DNA of 64,000 bases from Merluccius polli (GCA_030340625.1 JAOPHQ010002004.1:67001-131000); one strand, 5' to 3'. Positions 48,875-64,000 are shown, counted from the stretch's first letter. The notes: generated from the sequence alone by a model not told the origin. Numbers and translations: made by a program.

Positions 48875-50098
48875 GTCGTACGAGGAGCTGGGGGCGAGGA
48901 CCGACCGATGTGCCCAGAGAAATATATTATTCCCGTTATTCCGTCCTCCAGGACAATAAAACAACAACTTTCGTAGTCCAATTAGGGCAAACGTATGTTC
49001 ACAGCCACTTTAATTATAAGTTTACATGTACAATTTTGCTAAATAAAAATAAAAACGTATACATGTATCGCGGAGGGACGTGTTGGTACGTCCCAGAGGG
49101 TGCTTGGTTTCGAGTGTCGGAACTGTTCACACGGGCGGTGTTACCGACTATGTCCCGCCCAACGGTAACCATGCAGCATCCGGGCAACCGGAAAGTACGA
49201 AACAGGCGCTTTATGTCTTTATTTCGTAGCCTCTACTTTGGAAAAATAAACGTTAAAATTCGTTCTGTGATATAACAACGAAGAATATGTAAGTGGAAAT
49301 AAAAAGCTGTATTAAAAATGATCGGTTTGTACTTTATAAGGCCCCAAATCGGAGCTCAGGACGTTGCTAGGAAACTGTACACAAAAGGGCATGACAGAAA
49401 TCTCCTTTCTCACAGGTATGGCGGACAGCACTACATTATTACACCTTTTTTAAAGATTAACTAAGCTGATATCAAATGTAATCGCAAGAGATAAGGACAC
49501 TACGTTGCGTATAGTATATGGCACTTTGCAGCATGTGATGATATGTTCTGGGGGTTACCGTGTTGTGTTGTATGGTCTGTTCTGTGTTGTGGCTGCAGCA
49601 TGGGCGAAATGGCCCAGAACAAATTTCTCTCTTGGGAGACAATAAAGTTAATCTTGAATCTTGATATGTTATGAAGTATTATAACAGAAGTATAACAGAA
49701 ACTAGTATTTAAAAAAGAGGGCAGTGTTGGCTCAATAAAACTCACAGTATTTTCTTTGTATCCAACACTCAGTTCGCTATAGAGCTAGGGCTGATCTGGG
49801 GACTATAATCATAATACAATAATTAAAACGTTTAACTTAAATACGTTTTTCTAGTTTGTATGTCAATGCTATTGCCAAGAACAATCATTTTTTATGTTTA
49901 CTGATTTACTTTTGTGCAAAAAAATAAAATAAAATACTATAATACAATACTACACTAATACTTGTTATACTATAGGCCTAATAGCAGGCCCAATGTATGC
50001 TATGAGTGTCCATAATAGCAAATACTGTATTTCAGGTTGCATGTGCGCACTAAACAAAGGTCTAGGAATAAAGCATCAGCCAGAGAGAAACCGTGAAT
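48875..50098. other. divergent rps26-ccdc65 promoter region
   Basis: The two genes point away from each other. The part to about 49200 is moderately GC-rich and likely holds the rps26 transcription start. The X-box-like site lies at 49363. A fragment at about 49590-49665 (cttgggagacaataaagtta, then atcttgaatcttgat) looks like the 3' tail of a fish LINE. Confidence 0.55.
49363..49375 (+). promoter_or_regulatory. X-box-like RFX site upstream of ccdc65
   Basis: GTTGCTAGGAAAC resembles the paired half-site X-box (GTTGC, short spacer, GGNAAC) bound by RFX factors in ciliary gene promoters. It lies about 40 bases before a candidate noncoding-exon donor (cacag|gtatgg, 49415/49416). The next acceptor (tttcag at 50030-50035) leads into the exon with the ccdc65 ATG. 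Confidence 0.45.
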
Positions 50099-52454
50099 AT
50101 GCCAAAGAAGGGGTCAAAGAAGGGCACTGGGGGCAAGGCCTCTGGCATGACAGAGGAGGACAGGATCCTCTTTCTGCACCAAAGAGCTGAGGCAGAGAAG
50201 GCGATGGCCAAAAGAAAAGAAGATATGCTCACTCAATTTCTCAAGGTAGGTCCACCTGAGCCTGCCCACATTGGATTTTAAGACTTCTATACAAATTTCC
50301 CGATGTTTTGATTAATCTCCGAAGCCATGTCATTCTTGTCCCTGATAAAACCAGGATAAATTGCAGAAGGAGGAGAAGAACACTGCTGTCAATCTCCACA
50401 AATTAACCCAGCAATGGCGGGCGGTTCTTCGCCAGACACGTTGTGCCGAGTTGTGCAGGGACGTTGACATAGTCAGCCAGACGTTTGAGAGGGTGCTCGA
50501 TCGCAAAGACAGTGTCATTAAGGTGACCCGAATGCCTAAACTATTTAAGGATTCATAACTTAAAACAAAAGTTATCTTGAAGAATTTGTGTGGACTGAAT
50601 GCTTTTTTGTTAAACAATGTTCACTATTTGCTTTGTTGTAGTGTCTGGTAAGTGATCTGAATGAGGCGGAGCAGCAGTTTGGCCAGGCTGTGCGTTCCCA
50701 CCTGCACTATGTGGACCGCCTGCTAGCCCTGCACACAGGCAGGCTCACATCCTTCCAGCAGCAGTGGCACAATGATCTCCAAGAGTTAGGGACCGAGTTC
50801 AACACTGAGAGGTTTGTGCATATTATTATTATTATTATTTATCTATGTCGTTGGTTTAATTTTCACATTGCAATAATCTGCTTTTGGCTCGGATTGTATG
50901 TTTCAGAGAGTATATGTCAACACTGCATCAACAAGAGTGCACCCACTTGGAAAATGTTACTTTTGCCATGGAGCAGCACCGTAGCGAAGTGGACAATGAA
51001 ACCAAGCAGGATTACCAGAGTAATAGAGATGAAATAAAAACTAAGGTATCAGCATGACTCATATCCAATGAGTCATGAGAATGTGTGCTTGAAGGTGTTG
51101 ATTTACTTATGGATATGGTTCAAATGGTCTGGCTCTCATACAAGGCCTCTTTTGTGTCCTGACAGCACATTGGTGAGAAGCACGCACTGGAGGTCCAAAT
51201 GGAGCACTTGTTGCGGCAGGTCCATGAGGGCCAGGCAGTTACTGAGGACCAGCGCACTGTCTTGAAGTCCCTCCGCATTAGTGACCAACGCAGAACCCAA
51301 GAGATTGACACACAGATGAAGAAACTGCATAAGATGCAAGTGAGTTGAAGGGGTTTATTTCTGCCTGTTTCACTCTATCCCCCCCCCCCTGATGTTTGTT
51401 GAAAGCAAACCACAATATTCAATTAATTGAATATTGGCAATAATAAGCACACTTGAGTTTATTTTGTTCCACCACAATCTCAAAAGATGGCTGCCAACAT
51501 GCGCACGTCACCTGACCCCCTTAATGGCCAAACCACTGGTAAACGCTGTACATCAACCTGTGCATATTGTATGTTTAATTATGGTTATTCTCAGGAATCT
51601 ATTGCAGCACTACGGCTGAAGCCAAACTCCAGCCAGGAGACAGAGACTGCAGCCCAGGAGCTGAGAGCCACTATAGAGGGCGTGACCCAGCAGACTCACC
51701 AGCTCAAGACCCAGCTTAGCCGGGCTCGTGCGTTGGACAGAAAACAACTGACCACCCTCACTGTTCAAAGCAGCGCTGCTGCCAAGCAACTGCAAGGCAT
51801 TATTTCCAAGGTGTCCAATCTACCTATGCAAAACATTGCCTATACAATCTCAACATAGTCTCATCACATTCAAATTTTTGTCGGACGTTTGTTATTTGTA
51901 ATGTCTAATTGCATGCAGGGAGAGAAGATTTTACGTCGAGCCGAGATGTGTCGCAAGTTTGAAACGGAGCATGAAAAAGTGCTGCCGTTTTACACATCCT
52001 CCTTAACAACAGAAGAACAGACCCAGGAGAAGCTGAAAGCGATGGAGCCACCATCTGAGGAACTAGCCAGGGTAGATGGTCATTCAGATTCCCCATGTTA
52101 AGCTAACCTCAGTATGTTTGGTAAACAGCAATTCAATTTTTTCATGACCCTTCCCCTCAGGCGATGCTGGACTATGCAGACTTGGCGAGATTCTGGCAAC
52201 GCTACAACAAGGTTCTGCTGGAGCGACTGTGCTTTGAGAAAGAGAAGGATGTCCTGACTCAGGAGAACCAGCAGCTGCAGGCTCTTCTACGTCAGTACAT
52301 GGATGGTATTTCTGTCAGCGATGAAATCCTTCGCAGGCGCAATCCTCTGCTTATAGTGTCTCAGCCCACCCTGGCCTTAGCCACCGGCACGGAGAGACAG
52401 CGCAAACAGCACACTGTCATCGAAGCAGCGCACGTGATTCAACATACTCTGTGA
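50099..52454 (+). CDS. ccdc65: dynein regulatory complex subunit 2
   Basis: Eight exons: 50099-50245, 50355-50522, 50642-50811, 50907-51045, 51166-51339, 51595-51810, 51919-52071 and 52161-52454. They give 486 residues against 484 in human, with all phases consistent. The protein opens MPKKGSKK, is rich in Lys/Glu/Gln heptads and is predicted coiled coil over most of its length. Recognisable blocks are [36 protein letters not shown] and a C-terminal block with [17 protein letters not shown]65/DRC2 is a base-plate subunit of the nexin-dynein regulatory complex of motile axonemes; its loss causes primary ciliary dyskinesia in people. The ccdc65-fkbp11-arf3 order matches human 12q13. A noncoding first exon is likely. 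Poly(A) signal at 52571. Confidence 0.93.
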
Positions 52455-52570
52455 ACTGCTTGGAAAGACATGGTGAACAGGTACAAATCTTGCTTGGTGG
52501 ATTGGTTGTATATGACCGCCTATAGTCTATTCTGTGTTATTTAGGATGTCCTATGAGGTAAGATTTTAAA

Positions 52571-52576
52571 AATAAA
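52571..52576 (+). promoter_or_regulatory. poly(A) signal of ccdc65
   Basis: AATAAA 117 bases after the stop, within 35 bases of the opposing fkbp11 signal. Confidence 0.7.
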
Positions 52577-52603
52577 GAAAAAAGACAACATTATTTTTTT
52601 GTA

Positions 52604-52609
52604 TTTATT
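52604..52609 (-). promoter_or_regulatory. poly(A) signal of fkbp11
   Basis: TTTATT on the + strand (AATAAA on the minus strand), 26 bases beyond the fkbp11 stop. Confidence 0.65.
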
Positions 52610-52634
52610 ATTTAAATAATGCTGCTCCTGGTGG

Positions 52635-54251
52635 TTACTTCTTCTTGCTCTTTTTATCCTTTGGCTTCTTCTTGTTCTGCGACGGAGCGTTGGCCTTTTT
52701 ATAGAGATATAGTCCTACCAATCCTAACAGAGTAGGAACCAGTGCCAGACACACCAGGGGGAGCACGTCATTCACCATCTTCTGCCACGGCGTCTGCTGC
52801 GTCAGGGACACGACCTCCACTTCAAACTCTAGAGCCGCATCACCTAGGATGAGACATGACCGGTCACAGTGTGGGCTGTGTGTGTGTGTGTGTGTGTGTG
52901 TTAATGGGTGGGTAGGTTTGTTAGGTACCTGGAATGGTAGGGGGATATCCTCTTTTGCCATATGCAAGGTGTGATGGAATAGTGGCCTTGATTTTTTGTC
53001 TATGTAATAAAAGACAACAGAATAACAAACATCACTTTTAAATTGAATTACCATTCCGATATGAAAAAGATTTGTTTTAATGAACTACCCGGCGAACCGT
53101 GCTCAGCATTTTACCACCATATCTAACTTACCCTTCACAGACACCAATCAAGCTTTGCTCCAAACCTGATCAGAATACAGAAAAGGAAAGTCATTCGGCA
53201 AAGAAATAACAGGCCTGCAGGCTGGATCCGTGCACATTATAAGTAGGTGAAGCAACAGTATGTCATCCATTACCAGGGATAACCGTCTTCTTTCCCAGCT
53301 CCACAAAAAGGGGGTCCCTGGAGAGGGAGGAATCGATCACCTTGCCGTCCATCAGTTTACCCTGTCAACATTTTTTTTTTTTTTTAAATAAAATAAAATA
53401 AAAACATGTTCAATTGACTTACTTTTACATTAAGACACAATGTTATTTGTTCAGAAGTACTATTCTGGTCAAATAAAAGACATTGTAAAAACTTTTTTTT
53501 TTGGGGGGGGGGGCAGGCTATTCCCTGGACCATGCAGCACTAGAGCGAGACTGCTGACGTGTTGCTCTCGTAATCTGGCACGTGAAAGAGGCATTTTGTC
53601 AACCAGGATACAAAGTAATCCGAAAGACAAGAGGGCAAACAATCCGCTTTTACTACGTACTAAGTAGCTGCTGCCTATGCCCTGTGTCCGCAATCAGTGT
53701 GCAAATGTGCAAAAAAAATGTACATAATCCAGATGTTTTTCCCCCGCACGGCTCATGCATATGGGCTTACATACAGCTGCCACATAGACGACCATGCAAA
53801 GCGGTCGTCGTCACTTTGACAGTTTTTTGGAAACAAAGGACTTATTCGTTATTCGTTGAGCTAAGCAAAAAAAGAAAAATATATGCTTAGACACATACAA
53901 AAATAAATTAATAAATCCGGTTGGGGGTTTCATTTCTTACCGTGTAGTGGATTTGCAAAGTGTCTCCCATGGCTGAATGCACCGTGCAGGTTTCGGGGTT
54001 AATCTAAAAAACAACAACAACAACAAAAGTCAAAAACTTACTTTTCAATGAATCAACCACAGTTGAGAAAACAACTGCACAACTTCTTCCAGATGTTGCG
54101 GCAACACGAAGGGTCACACACACACACAAACCCGTCCGAGGCCACTCACCAAGGTCTCCACCAACAGCTCCCCGACGGCATTGTCTTCCTCTTGTGTTAA
54201 CACGCAACTCACGGTTGCGAGCAACACCAATATAATCACCCCTGACTTCAT
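52635..54251 (-). CDS. fkbp11: FK506-binding protein 11, ER membrane peptidyl-prolyl isomerase family
   Basis: Six exons on the minus strand: 54150-54251, 53941-54003, 53274-53361, 53132-53165, 52929-52999 and 52635-52843. They give 188 residues against 201 in human, and phases fit. A signal peptide ([19 protein letters not shown]) is followed by an FKBP domain with [10 protein letters not shown], a [11 protein letters not shown] stretch, [32 protein letters not shown] and [11 protein letters not shown]. Then come one C-terminal membrane span ([20 protein letters not shown]) and a lysine-rich tail ([12 protein letters not shown]). Family role: an ER-resident folding factor prominent in secretory cells and linked to the translocon. 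Convergent with ccdc65, with only 180 bases between stops. Confidence 0.93.
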
Positions 54252-57973
<3,722 letters not shown>

Positions 57974-60450
57974 ACGTCTTAACAAGGAGAACCAGCAGGA
58001 GTCGACATTTGAGGTTTTTTTGGGGGGGCCTGGAGGGGGGGGGGGGGGGGGGTTGTGTGGAATAAGGATGAGGCAGGTTTGTTGAGAGATTGGGCATTTT
58101 GAGTTTTTTGCAGTGCTTATGGAAAACAAAAGATCATATATTTGTTTATGAAGTCAAATACACACATTAACATCAACAAACCAATCAGACACTTGTTTTT
58201 CCTGTGTCCACCTCTTGTCAGTGAGCTGTAAGGAGCCAGGTGTGACGTCGACCTTTTCACTAACTACTGTTAATATGAAGCTGCTCTTCCTGCCTCTATT
58301 TTCTCTCTCTTTTTTTTTTATAAGAGCCATGGTGAGGAACAATACATGCTACCTTTGTCACTTTATAATTTCTCCAGTGCTTGTGTGCTCATTATTTGGT
58401 GGGCAATGGTGATGCACTTTGATACTCAGATGCACGTGTGAGTGTGTGTTTATTTCTGTGTGCTTAGTAATATGCTTTTGGCAACCTAATCACAACTCTT
58501 CAGCCAAAGCCAAAAAAATATAGGGAAAAAGACAGCTCTGCTCCCTCAGTGCCACATACCCTGCAATGTGCAGCTTTTAGAATATTTGCTCCCATGAGTG
58601 ACTTTTAATGTGATTTTTGTTTTCTCTTGACTGCTTAGACATGTGTTTCCCTTTAATACATATTAAATGTGTGTAACTATCAGGACACATAGTGGTCTAG
58701 CCTTGGTTCATCGTTGTTGCTAACTGTGTGGTGTTGAGCTGCTGTACACAGGTAGGCCGACGCGTTAAATATATTCATATTTTTAAGCTCTCGTGTGAAA
58801 ATATTCATGCAGATATACACAAGGTAAATGAACGCAAAGGGATTAGACACCATCTCACACTCACACGCCCACTCATGCTCAGAAAAATCCGCACACACTC
58901 GAGTACAAGTTGGTGTGAAATGTGGAATACAGCTATATCATGTGCTCACTATGGGTTTATTATCTGGGGAGAATAATTGATCCCTCTTGACAGTTGTTAA
59001 TTGTATTATTGAAAGTTCATATATTTGATTAGTATATAAATGGCTGTTAACATTTATTTGTCATGGATGTCGGGTTATTTCAGTTGTGCCTCTGTAAAGC
59101 CAGCAGGGTAGGAGAAGAGTACATGTTGTATTGCAGCGTTAATTACTACACCAGAAACTCACCAACTAATCCACAGGACAGGGAGTCCACACTAAGACAC
59201 TAATACCAGCATAACCACATAACTCTTTCAATGGAAATATTTATTTGTGTCATAAAAGTACAATAGATTGTATAGTGCATAACTTATTACTGTAAGCATA
59301 CTATATAGCTCACACGCGAATTGGTTCAGTATATGAATTCAGCATCTACTATGGTTTGTATTGGATTTTATAGATTTTTTGTTGCCCTTCAAGGACTGGT
59401 TTTGGTGGATAAGGCAAATATGTCTTTCCTTGTATCTTGTTTTGCAAAAAAACTGTTAATTTATATTTGAATGTAGAAACTTTGTTGTTTTTGGGGTGAA
59501 CATATTGATGTAGATGTATGTGAAACGGTGATAATCAAAATAGCTCTTGATTTATTCTATACTGTTATTTAGTGGAGAAGATGGTGATAATGGTGAAGAC
59601 AATGCTGGATGCATGGACAGGTATGTATTTGATGTAACAAAACAAAATCCTGCTGTACTGAAAAATAAACCACTTTTCTTTATGGTGTCTTCATCTGCTT
59701 TGAGTGAACATTTATACCATTAGGTGACTAGTTTGCTGATACAACTACAGTAGGCCTACGTCTGCTGTAGCTCTTTCACCACAAGGGGTCAGGCTACAAC
59801 ATAACTATTGAGAATAACAATTCAGGATATTATTAACATTGTGTAACCAATTTTAGGAATATAAAATAGAATTACAGTATATAAATAGATTAAACTAATA
59901 ATGAGACAGTATCAGAAGAAAACTAAATTCGCTAGGAGCCAATGTTGAGCAACAATAATGATTCGGACCAGAAATTAGAGATTGAGTAGCCACTCGTGTA
60001 TTTCACAGTAAAATAAGACAATGGCTACTTTGTAGAAAAATGCACAGAATACAGAATATTACCAAAACAAAGACATGTAAACAAAAAGCAACCAAAAGGT
60101 ATCCAAAAAGTGTCCCTAAAGTGTGCACACTTAAATGAAACTGTACGTAGGGGCCCTTTAATACTAAAGGTTGTTACAGGTACCTGTTTTTTTTCCCTTA
60201 AAAGTTCAGGAAGTGTGTGTGTGTATGTGTGTCGCCTTCAATATGATCCCTCCTCACGCCTTTAGCTCGCCATCTGTCATGATCCGGGTTTTCCCCGTCT
60301 CCTTAAAACCTGACCTATAGACAAGGTCATATATTACACTCTATTCAATTATCAGATGCATCATTACAGGGTTAAATGTACAAGTATAATAAACATTTGA
60401 TCAATTTTGCACATAAATCGTATCATCAAATCTTCAGCCTTTAGTTGTAC
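57974..60450. other. arf3 3' UTR and flank
   Basis: The 3' UTR of about 1.7 kb includes a G run (58021-58052). AATAAA at 59664-59669 is the best poly(A) signal. The following 0.8 kb is AT-rich. From about 60172 (tgttacagg) to about 60451 (ttgtaca) there may be an LTR-like segment with its own AATAAA (about 60389) leading into the retroelement; its limits are not proven. Confidence 0.5.
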
Positions 60451-60594
60451 AACTCTAAAGCGAAGGGTGATGGTCGTCACGAGAAGGCAGTGACGGTCCT
60501 ACATGGTGCTGGACAGGCTTCAGAGTCCACCCCACAGTCACACCGGGAGAGTGTGACCAAGAAGACAGCAAAGCCCAAAGCCTACTGCGCGTAA

Positions 60595-61284
60595 TGTGAG
60601 AGCACTGAGCACTATCTCAGTCAGTGCAGTGACGTAGCAAAACTATCCAAAGATCAGCTCAAAGAGTGGATCCAGGTTAACAAGCGCTGCTGGCGCTGCG
60701 CACGAACACATCAGGCAGCCCAGTGCACGTTAAAGAAACCCTGTAACACTTGTCAGGGGAAACACCTCCTGGCCCTCCACGAGATAAACGTAAGAGCTGA
60801 TAGACCAAACAAAGACCCGGCGGTTAAGGAAGAGAGCTGCCTGACAAGCTCCACCGCCGACACTTTGTGCCTAGACAGGCCTGGCACTGGGCACAGAGTC
60901 ATGCTGAAGGTCGTGCCAGTGCTCCTGCACTATGGTGAGAAGACCCTGGATACCTTTGGAATTCTCGACGACGGATCAGAGAGGACAATGCTGCTCCCAG
61001 CTGCAGCCAAGTCCCTCGGCATAAGAGGCCCCACCGAAGCTCTGCCGCTGCGCACAGTGCGTCAGGACATTCAGGTGCTCCATGGACACACAGTGTCATT
61101 CCGTATCTCCTCTGTTGCCTTACCTCACGTCAGCTGCAAGATAAGTGGTGCCTTTACAGCAAGCCGCCTTAGCCTAGCTCAGCACACATCCTATCGACCG
61201 CCTGCAAAGAAAATTCAAACACCTACGCGGTCTTCCTCTACCTGCCTTCAACGAGGTAAAGCCAACCCTCCTCATTGGCTCTGA
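60595..61284 (+). pseudogene. gag zinc-knuckle and protease part of the BEL/Pao element
   Basis: Open in one frame after the TAA at 60592, which interrupts the first Cys-rich knuckle. Cys/His spacing typical of CCHC knuckles lies at 60595-60790, then a retropepsin-like fold with Asp-Asp-Gly-Ser. The frame leaves its original path near 61200 and meets a stop at 61282. Confidence 0.7.
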
Positions 61285-61479
61285 CCAGCCACACCTGATA
61301 AAGCCGGTCGAACCCGTGAGACTGGGCCCTCCGGGTGGACCAGCTGCCATCCACACCAGGCTTGGGTGGACACTTCAAGGCCCTATGCAGCTCATGGGGC
61401 GGCCACCTCTCGCTGCACAATGCCTGTTCACCTCTGGCCCACCGCTGACGGATGAGTTGTTCAAGCACGTCAAGCGACT

Positions 61480-63447
61480 GTGGAAAGTGGACACTTTGCC
61501 TCATCAGCGGGAGAAAGAGGTGACGTATCAAAGCAGGATAAACAGGCCATCGTGCTGCTTGAAGCCAACACTATCTGCACAGATGTTGATGGGGTGCTCA
61601 GGTACGCTACGCCGCTGCTGCGCCACACAGGTATGCCACAGCTGCACGCACCCAAGGAGTCAGTTATGCCTCTGCTACGCAGCACAGAGAGGCGTCTCCT
61701 GAGGAACCCAGAGCAAGCAGATGCCTACAAGTCAGAAATGCAGAAACTCATCGAAGCCGGGGTGGTTAGGGAAGTCACTCAAGAGAGCCCCCCTAGAGAA
61801 AGCTGGTACATTCCTCACCACCTCGTTACGCACAATGGAAAAAAATGCCTTGTCTTCAATTGCTCTCATCAGTACCTGGGACAAATGCTGAACCAGTACC
61901 TCCTCCCTGGCCCTGCACTCGGCGCCTCCTTGCTGGGTGTCCTGGTGAGATTTCGTGAACAGCCTGTGGCTGTCAGTGGAGACATCAAGGGGATGTTTCA
62001 CCAGGTACGCCTCCTGCCTGATGATCGTCCCCTGCTGAGGTTCCTGTGGCGTGACCTGAAAGCTGATGAGCCCCCCAGAGTAGAGGTGCGCGGATGGGCT
62101 ATTATTGTATCCGCAACCGCATCACAAAACTCATCATCCGTCCGCCATCCATCCGCACCAACGTTTTTTGACCAATTTCAAAACCGCACCCGCCCGCCAT
62201 CCGCGGGCGCTGCTGACGCGAGAAAAAAAGTGTGCTCGTTTTTATCGGATGTAAGTAACAATATTTAACAATGTAACTTATATATATCTTTTCATTTGAT
62301 TGGTTCAACCGCCACCCGCCCGAATTTAATTAAAATATTATTTTTCGTAAGGTCATCCGCCCGATCCGCGGTTTAACCGCGGAGTCCGCGGCTGTAACCG
62401 CCATCCGCGCACCTCTACCCCAGAGTGTTCGAGTGGCAGGTACTGCCGTTCTGCACCACCTGCAGCCCCTGCTGTGCGACCTACGCTCTGCAACGCCATG
62501 TCATTGACTACAGTAAGCCCAGTGACAACCTGAGATTCTCTGTGGAGAACTGCTTCTAAGTCGACAACTGTCTGCAGAGTGTAAGCACAACCGGTGAGGC
62601 AAAGCTGCTAGTGGACGGGCTCCGGGACCTGCTGGCCTCTGCTGGCTTCCAACTGCGTCAGTGGGCCTGCAACGATCCGAGCGTTCTGAGTCACCTACCT
62701 CAAGATGCCAGATCAGAGAGCTTAGACCTGTGGCTCGCACAAGACAAGTCTAACCCACTGGAATCAAACTTTGGCCTCAGCTGGAACTGGCAGACAGACT
62801 CCTTAGGCTACAAACACAGGCCAGTGGTGTATGAGACGCCTACCTTGAGGAACATTTATAAAGTTGTAGCTACACAGTATGACCCCCTAGGTTACCTGCT
62901 GCCCTTCTCCACCAGGGCTAAGCTCATCATCCGAAAGCTGTGGGACAAGCAACGCGGCTGGGACGACCCCAACCTGCCCTCCGACCTCCTGCAAGCCTGG
63001 TCCAGCTGGGAGGCCGAGCTCAAGCACCTGCCTCGCGTTGCCTTCCCACGTGCATATGTGCCAGTGGACGTCAACCAAGAGGGCGTCACCCGCGAACTGC
63101 ACATCTTCGCAGACGCATCAGAACAGGCTTACGGAGCTGTGGCATACATGAGGACTGAGGACGGCGACTGCCACATACACCTGTCATTCATCCTTGCACG
63201 CTCACGGGTAGCTCCCAAGCGCATGCACTCCATTCCAAGCCTGGAGCTCTGTGCCGCTCTTGTGGCTGCACAGCTGGCTTGTGTCCTCGAGCAAGAGCTC
63301 ACTCTGAAAGTGGCCTCTACTGTGTTGTGGTCAGACTCCACCACAGTGCTAACCTGGTTACACTCCCAGTCTTGTCGTTATAAAGTGTTTGTAGGGGCAA
63401 GAGTAGCTGAAATACAAGTTAACAGAAAGCTGTCTGGCGCTACGTAG
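61480..63447 (+). pseudogene. reverse transcriptase and RNase H part of the BEL/Pao element
   Basis: RT fingers and palm are recognisable in one frame (AYKSEMQKLIEAGVVRE; SWYIPHHLVTH; a GDIKGMFHQVRL catalytic block). The hAT-type insert interrupts it at 62081. Beyond the insert the same frame continues, but the second catalytic box reads Phe-stop-Val-Asp-Asn (stop 62557-62559). The RNase H-like part follows and ends at a stop at 63445 after a frame change near 63430. Confidence 0.75.
62081..62417. mobile_element. 337-bp hAT-type MITE inserted in the retroelement
   Basis: Exact terminal inverted repeats (tagaggtgcgcggatgg at the left, its reverse complement ending cctcta at the right) are flanked by the identical eight bases ccccagag at 62073-62080 and 62418-62425. 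An 8-bp target duplication is the hallmark of hAT transposases. The inside is rich in ccgc/ccatccgc motifs and has no transposase, so it was moved by an enzyme encoded elsewhere. Confidence 0.95.
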
Positions 63448-64000
63448 ATACAGCGAATAACCCTGCTGATGACCTGACAAGGGGGAAAGCCCTTGAATCC
63501 CTTGTCGAGCCAAGCCGGTGGTCACATGGACCCCCGTTCTTGCTCCAGAGCGCTGACACCTGGCTGGAGCGGCCCAACACAGAACCGCCCGAGGACAACA
63601 TAGAGCTCCGCAAGGCCGCCTTCTGTGGAGTAGCAGCCACATCGCCTGAGACGACCAGCGCAGAGCTCCAGACCTGGCAAGCCCTCATCGACGCCACAGC
63701 TCGGGAAATCCAGCCTCTCAGCTCTACCCCCAGTGCAGCTGAGTACCAGCAAGCAGAGGTAACCGCCCTCCAGAGAGCTCAAGAGCAGTCATTTCCTGAG
63801 GACTACTCACTCCTTACTGCCGGGAAACCTGTCCTGGCAAGGAGCCGCCTACTCACCCTAGCCCCTGAGATGGATAAGGCTACAGGCCTAATTAGAGTGG
63901 GGGGGCGACTCAGACGACTTGAGGGTCAAGGGGATGTTTCACCGCACCCTATTGTCCTCCACTCCTCCCATCCAGTGACACGGCTGCTCATCCGCAGGTA

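Larger units (their letters stand above)
60451..64000 (+). mobile_element. decayed BEL/Pao-type LTR retroelement, runs off the right edge
   Basis: Reading left to right there is a Cys/His zinc-knuckle region (about 60583-60790), an aspartic-protease-like domain with a DDGS centre (about 60966), a reverse transcriptase (about 61540-62560), an RNase H-like region with FADASEQAYGAV and WSDSTTVLTWL (about 63100-63360), and the beginning of an integrase with a VGGRLRR block (about 63890). This order and these motifs are those of the BEL/Pao class. The gag N-terminal part appears missing. The copy is dead: stop at 60592, frame changes near 61200, 61500 and 63430, stop at 62557, and a DNA-transposon insertion at 62081. 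I did not assemble a repaired reading frame. Confidence 0.85.

Overview
This is nuclear DNA of a bony fish, most likely a spiny-rayed (percomorph) teleost. The genes have small exons, GT-AG introns and vertebrate proteins. CA/GT and AT microsatellites are dense, and there are several DNA-transposon and SINE relics of types common in fish. I read ten protein-coding genes by following reading frame and splice phase across introns. Eight are complete from start to stop, one (rps26) is complete but needs a GC donor, and one (arhgef25) runs off the left edge. All ten have human counterparts on chromosome 12q13, so the window is a conserved but rearranged 12q13-type block.

Layout, left to right: (1) 1-12,000 is the 5' end of arhgef25 on the minus strand, two coding exons spread over 6 kb of microsatellite-rich intron, plus its upstream flank. 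(2) 12,225-14,564, + strand: ankrd33-type ankyrin protein. (3) 16,014-22,011, + strand: acvr1b, a type I activin/nodal receptor kinase in nine exons. (4) 26,166-30,044, - strand: prkag1, the AMPK gamma-1 subunit, in thirteen exons. (5) 33,136-35,627, - strand: a rheb/rhebl1 small GTPase in eight exons. (6) 39,262-44,067, + strand: ikzf4 (Eos), an Ikaros-family zinc-finger factor. (7) 47,190-48,874, - strand: rps26. (8) 50,099-52,454, + strand: ccdc65/drc2, a ciliary protein. (9) 52,635-54,251, - strand: fkbp11, with its tail against ccdc65. (10) 56,938-57,973, + strand: arf3. (11) From about 60,450 to the right edge lies a decayed BEL/Pao-type LTR retroelement carrying frameshifts, stops and a clean 337-bp hAT-type insertion.

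The genes are not an operon and share no single pathway. prkag1 and rheb/rhebl1 are neighbours on opposite sides of mTORC1 control (AMPK restrains it, Rheb activates it), but that linkage is also present in mammals. Most signals not explained by genes are repeat biology: a perfect 67-bp-arm hairpin upstream of ankrd33, a 188-bp insert with a 14-bp target duplication, nested hAT-like elements, a duplicated CCAAT-box segment at the prkag1 promoter, and a tandem terminal-inverted-repeat element in an ikzf4 intron. I found no CRISPR array, no operon and no clearly new multi-gene system. The most interesting leads are regulatory or structural and are listed as findings.
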